Positions 47,084 through 61,952 of a stretch of DNA of 64,000 nt are shown one piece after another. The notes below the pieces were generated by a model that saw nothing but the letters and a program-made list of their open reading frames with translations, was not told the origin of the DNA and searched no databases. Made by a program: the position numbers and the translations under genes. The first letter of the stretch is position 1, and each line of letters begins with the position of its first letter. The DNA comes from Deltaproteobacteria bacterium (lineage in GTDB: Bacteria > Myxococcota_A > Polyangia > Polyangiales > Ga0077539): contig JADJAE010000064.1 in assembly GCA_016704445.1 (NCBI GenBank), forward strand, positions 4,041 to 68,040. Reading direction: 5' to 3'.

Positions 47084-49559
47084 CTACGGCAGCGTCACCA
47101 TCCGCACCCGACCCGACGCGCCCTCGGCCACGTAGAGCCGCCCCGCGGACCACGCCAGCGCCGTCGGTCGGGCCAGCGTCGCCGCCCTCGCCGGACCGTA
47201 GTCCCCGCTGGTCGTGGCCGTCGCCCCGCTCGCCGGACCGGAGCCCGCGAGCGTCGTCATGCGCCCGGTGCTGATGGTCACCGCGCGCACCCGGTTGGCC
47301 GAGGCGTCGGCGATGAAGAGGGTGTCGGCGCCGTCGAAGGCCAGCGCCACCGGCCGCGCGAGGCCGAGGCTCGTCGCGGGGTTGGGATCATCCCCGAGCG
47401 GCGACGGCCGATCGAGCACGCCCGCCGCGACGCGCGCCTGCTCCGCCCCGTCGATGGACCACACCACGTAGCGCTCCGGGTCGGCGACGTAGAGCGTCCC
47501 GGCGCGGCCGACGGCGAAGGCCACCGCGCTGCCGAAGGGGGCCGACCTCGCGGGCACCACGCCGCCGTCCGGCAGCTCTCCGGTCGCCCCGCTCCCGGCG
47601 ATGACCGCCGCGCTGCCGGAGGTCACCCGCCACACCCTCGCCCTCGCGTCGCTGAACCAGGTCTGCCCGGTCTGCGTGAAGGGCCACGCCGGGAGCTCGA
47701 AGCCCATCTCCGTCGCCGCGCTCCCGGCGTCCGCGCCCGCGTCGACGCCGCCATCGAGCGCCGCGTCGGAGAAGCGCCCCGCCACGCGCCGCAGCCTCGG
47801 GGCCGTCGGCAGCCCGAGGAGGTCCGCGATCACCCCGCGCTCTGGCATCCCCAGCACCGCGTGGGTGCCATCTCCGCCGAGGCCCGCCACCCAGGTCGGA
47901 GGCAGCGTCGCAGGATCGATCGAGTCGCCCGTCGCGGTGGGGCTCACCGTCCCTGCGCCGAGCAGCACCCTCGAGCGGCCGTTTTCCACGCGGTACACCC
48001 GGCCCTCGGCCGAGCCCGAGAGCAGCATCGTGGCGCGGTCGTTGAGCAGCGCCAGCCCGGAGGGGCTCCCCGCGCGCAGCCCCGCGGCGTCCTCGTCCAT
48101 CGAGGGGAAGGCGCCCGGAGCCAGCGCCACGACCACCCGGGGAGAGCCTCCCATGGCGGTGTTCTCGACGCGCAGCACCCGCTGCTGCTGCAGGTCGCTC
48201 ACATAGACGGCGCTGCGGTCGGCGCTCATGGCGATGCCCCCGATGCGGCCGATGGTGATCCCCCCGGAGCCGGTGGGCTGGTTGCAGCCGTAGCGCGAGC
48301 CCAGCACGATGCGCGCGGTGGTGAGGGCCCTCGCCACCACCTGGAAGACCGCGCAGTGCGTGGCGTCGACGAAGTAGATCGAGCCGTCGACGCCGTAGCG
48401 CACGTCGGTGACGCGGCCGAGGCGCAGCGCCTCCCTCGGCACGAAGCCCGTGGTGGAGTCGCCCAACGGATCGCCGGTGAGGTCGCAGGTCGAGCCCGCG
48501 AAGGTCTCCACGCGGCGCATCGGGTCGTCGCGGCGGTAGCGCCGGACGCGGCAGTTGTCGCGGTCGGAGAAGTAGACGTAGGTGGTGTCCACGTCGACGC
48601 CGACGGGGTGCGCGAGCGCGGTGCCGGTGCCCTCTCGTCCGTCGCCGTTGAAGCCGGGGCACGCGCCGCCGCACAGCTGGCCGACGACGGTGCTCGCCGC
48701 GCCGACGCCGCCGTCCGCGTCGAGCGGAACCACATGGATCCGGTTGTCGCCGGTGACGAAGAGCTCCCGGGTGTCCGGCGCGTAGGCGAGGCCGAAGGGC
48801 CCCGCGGGGAGCGAGAGCGCCAGCGGCAGCGGCTCGACGCGCCCGTCGCGAAGGCGCAGCACCTGGTGCGCCTCCTGGTCGGCGAGCAGCACGGTGCCGC
48901 CGGGGAGCAGCACCATCGAGGCGATCGAGCTCAGCGGGGTGGAGCGCGCGGGGCCGCCCACGAGGGAGCTTCCCCCGACGCCGGTGCCCGCGAGCCGCAC
49001 GGGGTCGATGGGCGAGACGCCGAGGTCGTAGGCCATCACCCGAGCGCCGCCCGGGTCGCTCACATAGAGCCGATCGGCGGTGACGGCGAGGGCGCCGGGA
49101 GTCACCAGCCGGGGCTCGTCGGGGCTCCATCGGTGGCCCGTCACGGGCTCGATGCAGGGCGTCCCCATCGCGAGGGTGGCGGAGCAGCTCGGGGGGACGT
49201 CCACGGGCACGTCGGGCACGTCGCGCCCGAGGTCCGAGGGGGCGTCCGAGCGGGCGTCGACGGAGGGGGCGTCCGAGCGGGCGTCGACGGAGGCGTCGAC
49301 GGCGGCGTCCCGCGCCGCCGTCGGTGACGGCGGCGTCCATCGCGTCGGAGGGGGTTCGCGCGTCGGTGACGTCGCCGGGGCGGTCCGTCGCGAGGTCGCT
49401 CACGGGTCCGCGGTCGCTATTACCGTCCCGGGTAACATCCGCTGCCGCGTCGCGCCGGTCGAGGAGCGACGGGTCATAGACATTGCAACTGATGACGGCG
49501 AGGGCGGGGAGGACGAGCGCGAGCGGAACCCGTGGCTTCACACCGCGGGACGATGCCAC
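47084..49559 (-). CDS. NHL-repeat beta-propeller lipoprotein (one frameshift)
   Basis: About 824 residues after correction. GTG 49559 opens MASSRGVKPRVPLALVLPALAVISC, a lipoprotein signal with lipobox VISC. An Asp/Ala/Val linker follows with two copies of VDARSDAPS. The rest is a series of NHL-like blades, for example GALAVTADRLYVSDPGGARVM, TVLLADQEAHQVLRL, YVYFSDRDNCRVRR, AVYVSDLQQQRVLRV, TLFIADASANRVRAV and RLYVAEGASGRVRMV. The C run at 49309-49311 (plus strand) carries one extra base that breaks the frame in the linker. Last gene of a three-gene operon with PP2C and a second lipoprotein. A surface protein-protein or ligand-binding role is inferred. Confidence 0.78.
49236..49289 (-). repeat. 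27-bp tandem duplication in the NHL lipoprotein linker
   Basis: Two identical 27-bp units at 49236-49262 and 49263-49289, followed by a truncated third. Each encodes the nine residues VDARSDAPS. Confidence 0.85.
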
Positions 49560-49575
49560 CAGGAGCCGCGCGCTG

Positions 49576-50796
49576 TCACGGCGCGCTTGGGCCCGCGGAG
49601 GTCAGCGCTTCGGACTGTCGGACGATCCACGGTTGGCCTCCGCGGGAGATGGGCGCCACGCGGCAGCCGCCGCCGGGCAGCGGGAGCACGTCGGCGGCGA
49701 TCCAGAAATCGTTGTCGTCGGGGCCGCCGCGGGAGCTGAGGGTGATCGGTCCGAGGCGGGCGACGGCCGTCGCGCCGTTGCAGTAGATGGTGAGCGTGGC
49801 GGCCTGCGGTCCCGCGCCGTGGTCGCTGTAGTAGTGCACCCCCACTCGGTAGAAGCGGGCGCTCGGTCGGAGGATGTTGATGTTCTCCGGGCCGTGGCCC
49901 GTGACGTCGTCGATGTCGAGGTGCGGGTCGTCGTCGACGGTCAGCGCGCCCCAGCGGAGGCCGCGGGTGCTGGTGCAGTTGCCGTAGTAGCAGTCGCTGT
50001 CGGTGCGCCAGTTGGGGTCGCCGACCCCTTGGAGCAGGTGCAGGTCGACGTCGCTGGAGTCGCACGCCGCGCCGGGGCTGGCGGGGCACGAGCGGCCCGG
50101 AGGATCCCACGACAGCTCGATGCGCAGCCCCTCTCGGGGCACGGCGTGGACGACGGTGACGCACTCGTCGCTGGCCCCGTCCGAGTCGACGGCGCGGAAG
50201 CGCAGACGGTGGTCGCCTGCGATGTCGGGGGTGAAGCGGGTGCGCGCCCGGTCGGTGGGTTCGGGCGGGCGGCGGGCGCTGCCGGAGGGGGCGCTGTCGA
50301 TGGTCCATCCGACGCTGCGGATGGCGCGGTCACCCGCGACGCGGCCCTCGAGGTCGACGGGCTGCAGCGGGGTGACGGTGAGCTCCGCGGGGCAGGTGAC
50401 GACCGGGCCCGCGGCGCGCACCTGCACGGTGAGGGTGCAGGAGAGCTCTGGCGCGGGGCCGCCGTCGCCCGCGTCGCGGTCGTCGGTGGAGGGCACGGTG
50501 ACCCGGATGACGTAGCTCCCCTCGCGGTCGGAGCGGAAGGTCGCTCGCTCTCCGCCGTCGCTCTGGAGCGTCGGGGTCGAGCCGCTCGGGGAGGTCACCA
50601 CCGACCAGCGGGCGAGGCCTCGCAGCGCGCGGGGAACGCCGGCGACCAGGGCGAGGTCGCGCGCCGGGCGGGCGACGAAGACCGCGTCGGTGCAATAGAG
50701 GGAGGCGGGCTCGTAGGCTTCGTCGCTGAGGCCTGTGCGGGCTCCGCAGGAGGTCACCGAGGCGAGCAGCGCGAGCAGCGCGGCCCGACGGATCAC
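49576..50796 (-). CDS. Hypothetical lipoprotein with PKD-like domains
   Basis: A 406-residue lipoprotein. MIRRAALLALLASVTSCGA has a lipobox (VTSC). Beta-sandwich segments (WSVVTSPSGSTPTLQSDGGERATFRSDREGSYVIRVTV; WTIDSAPSGS...ARTRFTPDIAGDHRLRFRAVD) look like two PKD/Ig-like domains. The C-terminal part begins LRIELSWDPPG and contains SSDVDLHLLQG, DCYYGNC and HYYSDHGAGPQAATLTIYCNG, a pattern seen in myxobacterial lipoproteins and reminiscent of DUF2135-type domains. GTG start overlaps the PP2C stop. Function unknown. Confidence 0.7.
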   Translation of the reverse strand: MIRRAALLALLASVTSCGARTGLSDEAYEPASLYCTDAVFVARPARDLALVAGVPRALRGLARWSVVTSPSGSTPTLQSDGGERATFRSDREGSYVIRVTVPSTDDRDAGDGGPAPELSCTLTVQVRAAGPVVTCPAELTVTPLQPVDLEGRVAGDRAIRSVGWTIDSAPSGSARRPPEPTDRARTRFTPDIAGDHRLRFRAVDSDGASDECVTVVHAVPREGLRIELSWDPPGRSCPASPGAACDSSDVDLHLLQGVGDPNWRTDSDCYYGNCTSTRGLRWGALTVDDDPHLDIDDVTGHGPENINILRPSARFYRVGVHYYSDHGAGPQAATLTIYCNGATAVARLGPITLSSRGGPDDNDFWIAADVLPLPGGGCRVAPISRGGQPWIVRQSEALTSAGPSAP

Positions 50797-51560
50797 ACCT
50801 CGTGGACCTCGACCACGATGGCGGTGATGTTGTCCTTGCCGCCGCGCGTGTTGGCGATGTCGATGAGGCGCTGGCAGACCTGCTCGACCGGCAGCGAGAG
50901 GATGGGGAGGATCTCGTCGGGCTCCTCGACGTAGCCGTGGAGGCCGTCGCTGCAGAGCAGGAAGCGGTCGCCGGGGATGGTCTCCACGACGCGGGTGTCG
51001 ACCTCGACGTACTCGTGGCTGCCGACGGCGCGGGTGATCACGTTGCGGTGCGGCGCGTAGCGCGCCTCTTCCGGCGTGAGCATGCCCTCGCGAATCTGCG
51101 CGGCGATGAGGGTGTGGTCGTCGGTGATCTGGGCGATCTGTCCGTCGCGGGCGAGGTAGATGCGGCTGTCGCCGACCTGGCCGATGACGGCGACGCGGCC
51201 GAGGAGCATCAGCACCGAGGTGGTGGTGCCCATGCCGGCCTTGGTCTCGTCGAACTCGGCCATGGAGTGGATGAGGTACGTGGCGGCCTGGATGGCGCCG
51301 CGGAGGATCTGCTCGGCGACGTTCTGCTGGTCGACGTCGTAGGGGTCGGTGATGAGCGACTCGACCTTCGGTCGCTCGCGGCGCACCCAGCCGCGGATGT
51401 TGTACACGGCCTCTTCGCTCGCGACCTCGCCTGCGGCGTGTCCGCCGAGGCCGTCGGCGACCACGTAGAGTCCGAGGCTGTCGTCGATGATGAAGGCGTC
51501 TTCGTTGTGCTTGCGCACGCGGCCGACGTCGCTCTGTCCGAAGGAGGTATATCGGGGCAT
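50793..51560 (-). CDS. PP2C-family Ser/Thr protein phosphatase
   Basis: A 255-residue metal-dependent phosphatase (PPM/PstP-like), cytosolic, no membrane helix. Motifs in order: DVGRVRKHNEDAF, VVADGLGGHAAGEVAS (metal-binding Asp and Gly), GMGTTTSVLML, GQVGDSRIYLARDG, ITDDHTL, RFLLCSDGLHGYV and GGKDNITAIVV. The usual partner of FHA proteins and Hanks-type kinases, but its operon holds two lipoproteins instead. ATG 51560 chosen because conserved sequence begins at once. TAGAGT lies about 20 nt upstream on the minus strand and may be its -10. Confidence 0.93.
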   Translation of the reverse strand: MPRYTSFGQSDVGRVRKHNEDAFIIDDSLGLYVVADGLGGHAAGEVASEEAVYNIRGWVRRERPKVESLITDPYDVDQQNVAEQILRGAIQAATYLIHSMAEFDETKAGMGTTTSVLMLLGRVAVIGQVGDSRIYLARDGQIAQITDDHTLIAAQIREGMLTPEEARYAPHRNVITRAVGSHEYVEVDTRVVETIPGDRFLLCSDGLHGYVEEPDEILPILSLPVEQVCQRLIDIANTRGGKDNITAIVVEVHEV

Positions 51561-51670
51561 GGCTGTTGTCTGGAGCGGCACTCTATCAGAGAGCCGCCAC
51601 CGGCTGAACACCACCAACGTACGTTCGACGAAGCCTGCTCAGCGACATGGACCCGATCGCCGGAGGAGGG

Positions 51671-51676
51671 TATTGT
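51671..51676 (+). promoter_or_regulatory. -10 hexamer (TATTGT) upstream of the PilZ gene
   Basis: GGTATTGT ends 16 nt before ATG 51693, in the 132-bp divergent region shared with the PP2C gene. No clear -35. Confidence 0.35.
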
Positions 51677-51692
51677 CGGGCCGTCGAACGAG

Positions 51693-52520
51693 ATGACGCT
51701 TCCCGAGAAAATCGTCGAGGTGCACCTGTCGCGAGCCGCGCTGCGGGACGGTTTCCGCGAGGCCGGCGAGGAGGGGGCGGTGGTCATCCCGGGGTTGTAC
51801 GACCTCTCGCTGGGCGCGGCGGTCGACCTGCGCATCGGCCTGGAGGGTCAGCCCTGCGGGATGTTTCTCGAGGGGGTGGTGCAGTCGCGTCGGTCCGCGG
51901 GGGGCGGGACTCGCAGCGGCCTCGGCGTGCGCTTCCTCCGATCGTCCGTCGAGGCGGGGCGCTTCGCGGCGCAGTGGGCCCAGGGGCAGCGCGAGGCCAA
52001 CGGCCGGCACGAGTGGCGCTACCCGGTCGACCTCTCGGTCATCCTGGTGACGTCGCCGCGAGGCAGCACCCGTATCTATCCCTGCACCCTGGTCGACGTG
52101 TCGATGCGCGGCGCGCGGGCCTCGCTCAACCACCGCATCGAGCCCGACTCGGAGGTGCGCTGCGAGTGGAGGAGCGAGTTCGGCAGCGGGGCGGTGACCT
52201 CCCGCACCATCTGGAACGCCCACGGAGGCCTCGGCCTCAAGCACGTCTTCAACCGGCCCGAAGAGCGCGTCGCGTGGGAGCAGCTCCTGGCGAAGGTGCG
52301 CTCGACGCTCCGTGAGCGCGTGGTGCTGCCCCTCCCTGACACCACCCGCCTGTCCTCCGGCGCGATCCCGGTGCTGGGCCGGGAGCGAGGCTTCACTCCG
52401 ACGCCCGGCGCGGTCTCGCCCGTGACGGTCGGGGTCAACAAGGTGATCCCGAAGCTGGTGGAGATCTCCGTCGCGGAGACCAAGGCCACGCGCAAGCGCC
52501 ACGACCCCCGGAGCGAGTAG
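51693..52520 (+). CDS. PilZ-domain protein
   Basis: A 275-residue cytoplasmic protein. Two PilZ-like halves can be seen. The first (about 10-95) resembles the DNA-less PilZ variant of myxobacterial proteins (HLSRAALRDGFREA, LGAAVDLRIGLEG, GLGVRFL). The second (about 107-205) has RHEWRYP, matching the RxxxR c-di-GMP motif, then VDVSMRGARASL, matching DxSxxG, and GGLGLKHVF. A low-complexity tail with Pro/Val/Thr ends the protein. The second domain looks able to bind c-di-GMP. Divergent from the phosphatase gene and convergent with the TPR gene. Confidence 0.82.
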   Translation: MTLPEKIVEVHLSRAALRDGFREAGEEGAVVIPGLYDLSLGAAVDLRIGLEGQPCGMFLEGVVQSRRSAGGGTRSGLGVRFLRSSVEAGRFAAQWAQGQREANGRHEWRYPVDLSVILVTSPRGSTRIYPCTLVDVSMRGARASLNHRIEPDSEVRCEWRSEFGSGAVTSRTIWNAHGGLGLKHVFNRPEERVAWEQLLAKVRSTLRERVVLPLPDTTRLSSGAIPVLGRERGFTPTPGAVSPVTVGVNKVIPKLVEISVAETKATRKRHDPRSE

Positions 52521-52529
52521 AGGGTCTCC

Positions 52530-53558
52530 TCAGCGCTCGCCCATCGAGGCGAGGTGGGCCCTCGCCCTGGGGTCGTTCGGCGCCAGCGCCACCGCGCGCT
52601 CGAAGGCCGCCCTCGCCCCGGCGCGATCACCCTGGCGCAGCAGCACGAGCCCGAGGTTGTCCTCGATGGTGGCGGTGCGGCCGGGCATGGCGGCGGCGCG
52701 TCGCAGCGTCGCGAGGGCCTCGGCGGGGCGGTCGCTGAGGCTGAGCGCGTAGCCGAGGTTGCCCAGCACCACGGGGTCGTCGGGCGCGGCGGCAGCGGCG
52801 GCCTCGAAGCTGGCGACGGCGTCCCGGGGAGCGCCCGCGGCGAGCTGCGCGGCGCCCAGGTCGGAGCGGAAGCGAGCGGTGGTGGGGGAGAGCTCGCACG
52901 CGCGCTGGAAGGCCTCGACGGCGGAGCGGGCGTCGCCGCGGGCGAGGCGCACGGCGCCGAGGTTGTTCCAGGGCTCCGGGTCTCGGCCCGAGCGCTCGGT
53001 CGCGAGGGTCAGCGAGCGCTCCGCCTCGGGCAGCCGGTGCAGCGCCACCAGGACCATGGCGCGGTCGTTCCAGGGGGTGGGGTCGCGAGGGTCGGCCTGG
53101 CCGGCGGACTCGAAGGCGCTCGCGGCGGCGTCGAGCGAGCCCAGCACCATGCGGAGCCGGCCGAGGGTGAGCGCCGCGAGGGCGTCGTCGGGGTGGGTAT
53201 TACCGTGCCGAGTAAGAAGGGGCTCCATGACGGCGAGCTCGCGCTGCGCGGCGGGGCTCAGGGTGCGCGAGGAGGAGGGTTCGAGCGACGGGGCGAGGAG
53301 CTGGAAGCGGGCGATGGCGCGGGTGGCGGCGAGGTCTGGAGAGCGGCGCCAGGCGAGGCGCTGGCGGTCGAGGAGGGCGACGGCGGCGTCGGGCCGGGCC
53401 TCCCTCAGGAGGGCCCGGGCGGCGGCGACGGCCTCGACGGGAGTACTGAACGGGTGTACGGATGCCACCGGCTGAAGGCGACCGCGCGAGGGCTGTGCCC
53501 AGACCCCGCGGGGGACCAGAGAGCCGACCAGCACCGTGACCAACGCGAGGCGACGCAC
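52530..53558 (-). CDS. Exported TPR-repeat protein
   Basis: A 342-residue protein with a signal peptide (MRRLALVTVLVGSLVPRGVWAQ). From about residue 110 on there are six or so tetratricopeptide repeats, e.g. DALAALTLGRLRMVLGSLDAAASAFESAGQADP, WNNLGAVRLARGDARSAVEAFQRACEL and NLGYALSLSDRPAEALATL. Periplasmic scaffold or envelope-assembly role inferred. GTG start; the gene begins 80 bp before the divergent uvrA-like gene. Confidence 0.82.
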   Translation of the reverse strand: MRRLALVTVLVGSLVPRGVWAQPSRGRLQPVASVHPFSTPVEAVAAARALLREARPDAAVALLDRQRLAWRRSPDLAATRAIARFQLLAPSLEPSSSRTLSPAAQRELAVMEPLLTRHGNTHPDDALAALTLGRLRMVLGSLDAAASAFESAGQADPRDPTPWNDRAMVLVALHRLPEAERSLTLATERSGRDPEPWNNLGAVRLARGDARSAVEAFQRACELSPTTARFRSDLGAAQLAAGAPRDAVASFEAAAAAAPDDPVVLGNLGYALSLSDRPAEALATLRRAAAMPGRTATIEDNLGLVLLRQGDRAGARAAFERAVALAPNDPRARAHLASMGER

Positions 53559-53638
53559 CCGATGGGATTAGCACGGCCACCCCGTGCCCAGAGCGCCGCT
53601 CGCGACATCTGACGAGAGCCCTCCAGCACCCCCACATC

Positions 53639-58924
<5,286 letters not shown>

Positions 58925-58937
58925 ACGGGCGAAGGGC

Positions 58938-58966
58938 TTGACCGGGACGCCGTCCGCGGGTCATCA
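58938..58966 (+). promoter_or_regulatory. Promoter candidate of sthA
   Basis: TTGACC at 58938-58943, a 17-nt spacer, and TCATCA at 58961-58966, 14 nt before ATG 58981. It has the same -35 sequence and spacing as the promoter at 43967. Confidence 0.45.
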
Positions 58967-58980
58967 CCGCCCTCGCCGTG

Positions 58981-60379
<1,399 letters not shown>

Positions 60380-60395
60380 GGTTCGCGCGCGAGGG

Positions 60396-61570
60396 TCAGA
60401 AGGTGGCGACGGCGCCGAGGTGGAAGGCCCAGTCCTGGTCGGCGCCGCTGCGCATGCCCCACCAGGAGTAGTGCTCGGCCGAGGCCTTCAATCGATACCC
60501 GCGCTCGATGGCGTACTGGGCGCCGAGGGTCCAGCGCGAGACGCCCGCGTCGAAGTCGACGGCCGCGCCCGGGGCGACGTTGCCGCGGCGGCGCATGCCG
60601 TCCCAGCGCAGGATGACGTCGAGGTTGCGCAGCACAGGCTGCTCGATCTCCACGTACCAGCCGTCGCGCACCTGGAAGACCCGCTCGGGCAGCGATCCGT
60701 CGGCCAGGGTTGCAGGGCGTACTCGAAGCGCTCCTGCTCGGCGGCGTACATGTCCGTCCGCCGGATGAGGTACTCCGCGCGCACGTTGGTGCGCCCGGCG
60801 CGCAGGAAGAGGTCGGCGCCGAGCACGGTGTAGGTCATGCGCGCGCGGGTGTCGTAGGCGCCCCAGATGGCGGAGCCCCCGACGGTGAGGTCGACGCGGT
60901 CGGCGAGGCGGGCGGTGAGGCCCACGCGGCCGCCCACCGAGGGCTGCGAGTTGTTGTCGATGTAGTAGGGCGCGGCCGAGCGCGACGCGATGAAGTCGAC
61001 GTCGTAGGGGGTGTCGGTGTTGGCGCGCAGCCCGGCGACGGCGTGGGCGGCGTAGTCGAGCTGGAGGCGCCGGCCGAAGAAGTGCGAGCCCGAGAGCTCG
61101 ATGCCGTTGTCGACGTAGGGGGACGGGAGCACCGAGCGGCCGAACTCCATCATCCGGAGCATGCGGCCCATGTCGTAGGGGAGGGGCTTGTCGCTGAGGC
61201 GGTGGTTGCCCGGGTCGTGGCGCAGGCCGAACTCGCCGAAGGTGGGCGAGAAGCGCCCCGCGCGGATGTTGAACTCGTCGGCGAGGCGGAAGTCGACGTA
61301 GGCCATGCCGACCTCGAAGCCGTGGCAGCCGAAGCAGGCCTTCACGTTGGCCGAGGCGTGCGAGGAGATGTCGATGGCGAGCTTGAGGGACAGCTTTTCG
61401 GTGAAGCCGTCGAGGGTGTGGCTGGCGGGCCGTGGGTCGCTGCGCCCGAAGGGGGTGAAGAGGTAGTCGAGCTGGAGGGTGCCGGCGAGGTTGAGGTCGA
61501 TGGACTGGGCCACGAAGGGGCTGAGCACCCCGACGAGGCAGATGAGAAGCATCAATGCCCGCGACTTCAT
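60396..61570 (-). CDS. Putative outer-membrane beta-barrel protein with a CXXCH motif (one frameshift)
   Basis: About 391 residues after correction, with a signal peptide (MKSRALMLLICLVGVLSPFVAQS). Long alternating segments with aromatic girdles (FNIRAGRFSPTFGEFGLRHDPG, LSGSHFFGRRLQLDYAAHAVAGLR, VGGSAIWGAYDTRARMTY, ASAEHYSWWGMR, and the C-terminal WAFHLGAVATF) indicate an outer-membrane barrel of the porin or phosphate-selective type, ending in a terminal Phe. Near residues 78-83 it carries CFGCHG, a c-type haem attachment motif, unusual inside a barrel protein. A missing base near 60707 separates FEYALQP from LADGSLPERVFQ. ATGA overlap with the preceding cytochrome-like gene couples the two. 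Confidence 0.68.
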
Positions 61571-61896
61571 CGCGCACCTCCCGCGCCGCCGTCGGGCGCG
61601 CGCCTTGCGGCGGAGTACCAGGTCAGGAAACGGAGCAGCGCGGGCACGTCGTCGGGTGAGATGCCCGAGCCGGGCATGCGACGCATGCGGGAGACGTACT
61701 CGGCCCAGTGTTCATCGGCGGTGATGCGCGCGTTGAGGGGCCGGGAGAGCGAGTGGCAGCGCGAGCAGCGGCGGGCGAAGAGCTCGTAGTCGGCGTGCAG
61801 CGCCGGCGGGACCGTCGCCACGTCGAGGCCCTCGCCGCGCTGGTACGCCCCGCACCCTGCGAGGACGGCGATGACCAACCACACCACCTGCCGCAT
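61567..61896 (-). CDS. c-type cytochrome-like lipoprotein
   Basis: A 109-residue lipoprotein. MRQVVWLVIAVLAGCGA gives a lipobox (LAGC). The mature part has ARRCSRCHSLSRP, a CXXCH haem motif, then AEYVSRMRRMPGSGISPDDVPALLRFLTWYSA, where the Met residues near RMRRMPG could supply the sixth haem ligand. This resembles small mono-haem cytochromes of the SO-type or 'cytochrome c domain' lipoproteins. ATG 61896; stop overlaps the start of the porin-like gene (ATGA). The pair suggests an outer-membrane redox unit. Confidence 0.75.
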   Translation of the reverse strand: MRQVVWLVIAVLAGCGAYQRGEGLDVATVPPALHADYELFARRCSRCHSLSRPLNARITADEHWAEYVSRMRRMPGSGISPDDVPALLRFLTWYSAARRAPDGGAGGAR

Positions 61897-61952
61897 CGCG
61901 GCGAGTGGGCCACAGCGCGGCGGGGCGAGGCAACGGGAATGTGCTGGCGGGC

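Noticed and set aside
46440..47153. Overlapping long open frames of Arg/Ala/Pro/Gly-only protein on both strands
   Set aside because: At about 90 % GC stop codons hardly occur, so open frames are expected by chance. None has a normal amino-acid range or a recognisable motif.
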